From Myroides sp. N17-2 (lineage in GTDB: Bacteria; Bacteroidota; Bacteroidia; Flavobacteriales; Flavobacteriaceae): DNA of 64,000 nt. The DNA is taken from positions 1 to 64,000 of the forward strand of contig NZ_NSGJ01000024.1 of NCBI RefSeq assembly GCF_002286775.1, read 5' to 3'. Position 1 is the first letter of the stretch. Each line of letters begins with the position of its first letter. Positions 63,236 through 64,000 of the stretch are shown here, piece after piece. The notes beneath the pieces were generated by a model. The model was not told the DNA's origin, did no database searches, and worked only from the letters and a program-made list of their open reading frames with translations. The translations under genes and the position numbers were made by a program.

Positions 63236-64000
63236 AATTCTAAAGTGGTTTTATAATAATTTTTTGATTTGCTCTTCTTAAACTTATATTTAAGTTGAGA
63301 CACTTCTAATCGTCTTTCTAAATTTAATAATCCCAGTCCTGTTCCCTTTTGTATCATCTCATCAGACAAGCAGCTATTCTCTAGCTCAAAATACAAGTGA
63401 TTCCCTTGAATCTTTCCCCGAAGCTTTATATAAGGTGCATCTGTCTGAAGACTAAACTTAATTGCGTTCTCTACTAAACTAAAATACAATAAGGGGGGTA
63501 ATTTATGTTTATCTATTTCACCTTCAAATTTTATATCTACTAATAAGTCATTGGTTCTGAATTTATAATAATTAAAATACTCATTAATAAATTCAATTTC
63601 TTGATATAAAGCAACAAACTCTTTTTTAGTTGCTTCAAGTTGATATCTCAAAAGCAAAGAAAGTTGTAGAATCCGCTCAGGAGTCTCACTAGGATTAGTT
63701 AAAGCTTCCCCATATAAATTGTTCATAGCATTAAGAAGAAAGTGCGGGTTTAATTGCATCTTTAGAAAGTCTAGTTCTGCTACTGTACTAATCAAACGCT
63801 TCTCTCTAACGGTAATATCATTAAACAACCACAGATGTATGAAGTAGGTTCCTGTACCTAAAAAAGCAAGAAACACAATGTTAACAATTTCGATTAACCA
63901 AGAATCAAAATCACCATTTTGCATATTTAAAAAAGCAGTACCAATAATAGCCGCAGACCAATAACAAAGCATTAAAGGCAAAAAGATATTATATCGTTTC
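63211..64000 (-). CDS. LytS-type sensor histidine kinase (truncated at window edge)
   Basis: The frame is open to the window edge; the apparent start at 63981 is a TTG inside the frame (KRYNIFLPLM upstream is also coding), so the true N-terminus lies beyond 64000. Membrane segments are followed by a short His_kinase domain: 'FLKMQLNPHFLLNAMNNLYGEAL' carries the phosphoacceptor His in NPHF, then the N box (about 167-175, 'SLVENAIKFSL') and the G box 'GTGLGLLNLERRL'. It precedes a LytTR regulator with a 25-bp overlap. It senses an unknown signal. Confidence 0.9.
   Translation of the reverse strand, partial: KRYNIFLPLMLCYWSAAIIGTAFLNMQNGDFDSWLIEIVNIVFLAFLGTGTYFIHLWLFNDITVREKRLISTVAELDFLKMQLNPHFLLNAMNNLYGEALTNPSETPERILQLSLLLRYQLEATKKEFVALYQEIEFINEYFNYYKFRTNDLLVDIKFEGEIDKHKLPPLLYFSLVENAIKFSLQTDAPYIKLRGKIQGNHLYFELENSCLSDEMIQKGTGLGLLNLERRLEVSQLKYKFKKSKSKNYYKTTLELWELPTNV

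Overview
The window is AT-rich chromosomal DNA from a member of the Bacteroidota, family Flavobacteriaceae. The partial 16S gene at the left edge, TAnnTTTG-type promoters, weak Shine-Dalgarno sequences, outer-membrane genes of the Bacteroidota kind (TonB-dependent receptor with a carboxypeptidase-like leader domain, Gly-rich TonB) and flavobacterial families (DUF6266, monomeric isocitrate dehydrogenase, type I IPP isomerase) all point there. A Myroides-like organism is my best guess, from the 16S variable regions and overall gene content, but this was not tested against a database.

Layout. 1-1234: 5' part of an rRNA operon (minus strand) with three tandem promoters. 1235-5002: minus-strand asparagine/aspartate catabolic operon (periplasmic L-asparaginase, Dcu dicarboxylate carrier, porin). 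5657-11168: small accessory genes (PQQ-type propeller protein, DUF2752/CD225 pair, Nudix hydrolase, PhnA-like protein). 11493-13849: lipoprotein and formate-THF ligase. 14210-22062: YqiJ-like protein, YqiK-type flotillin and a 1613-residue AAA+ 'DNA repair ATPase', a coherent membrane-stress-like locus. 22159-26901: MFS carrier, ExbB/ExbD facing a convergent TonB, and hypotheticals including a likely truncated antitoxin. 27154-31422: sbcD-sbcC. 31625-40292: FrnE-type DsbA, MFS/AraC divergent pair, dipeptidyl peptidase III, DUF1572, NYN-domain protein, MoaF-like lipoprotein, Crp-family regulator. 40575-45528: TonB-dependent receptor, alpha/beta hydrolase, cardiolipin synthase. 45676-46323: six tandem tRNA-Thr(UGU) genes. 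46405-48758: small protein, manA, PTPS-family enzyme, idi. 49067-51526: a conserved small protein, a gene-poor kilobase and a DUF6266 protein. 51737-60011: recQ divergent from kdsD-tatC-lptB and then a Wza/Wzc export pair. 60250-64000: monomeric icd, then a LytTR two-component pair whose kinase runs off the window.

The most notable new structure is a dispersed, near-palindromic element of 154-155 bp. It has four complete copies, each with a perfectly matched 3-bp TNA flanking duplication, plus one truncated copy. It has no coding capacity and behaves like a MITE. Two copies lie exactly between a stop codon and that gene's own terminator. Other highlights are a GC-rich discriminator shared by all four stable-RNA promoters, a RecQ helicase lacking the usual zinc-binding cysteines, and a PTPS-family enzyme with the animal-type CxxxxxHGH spacing.
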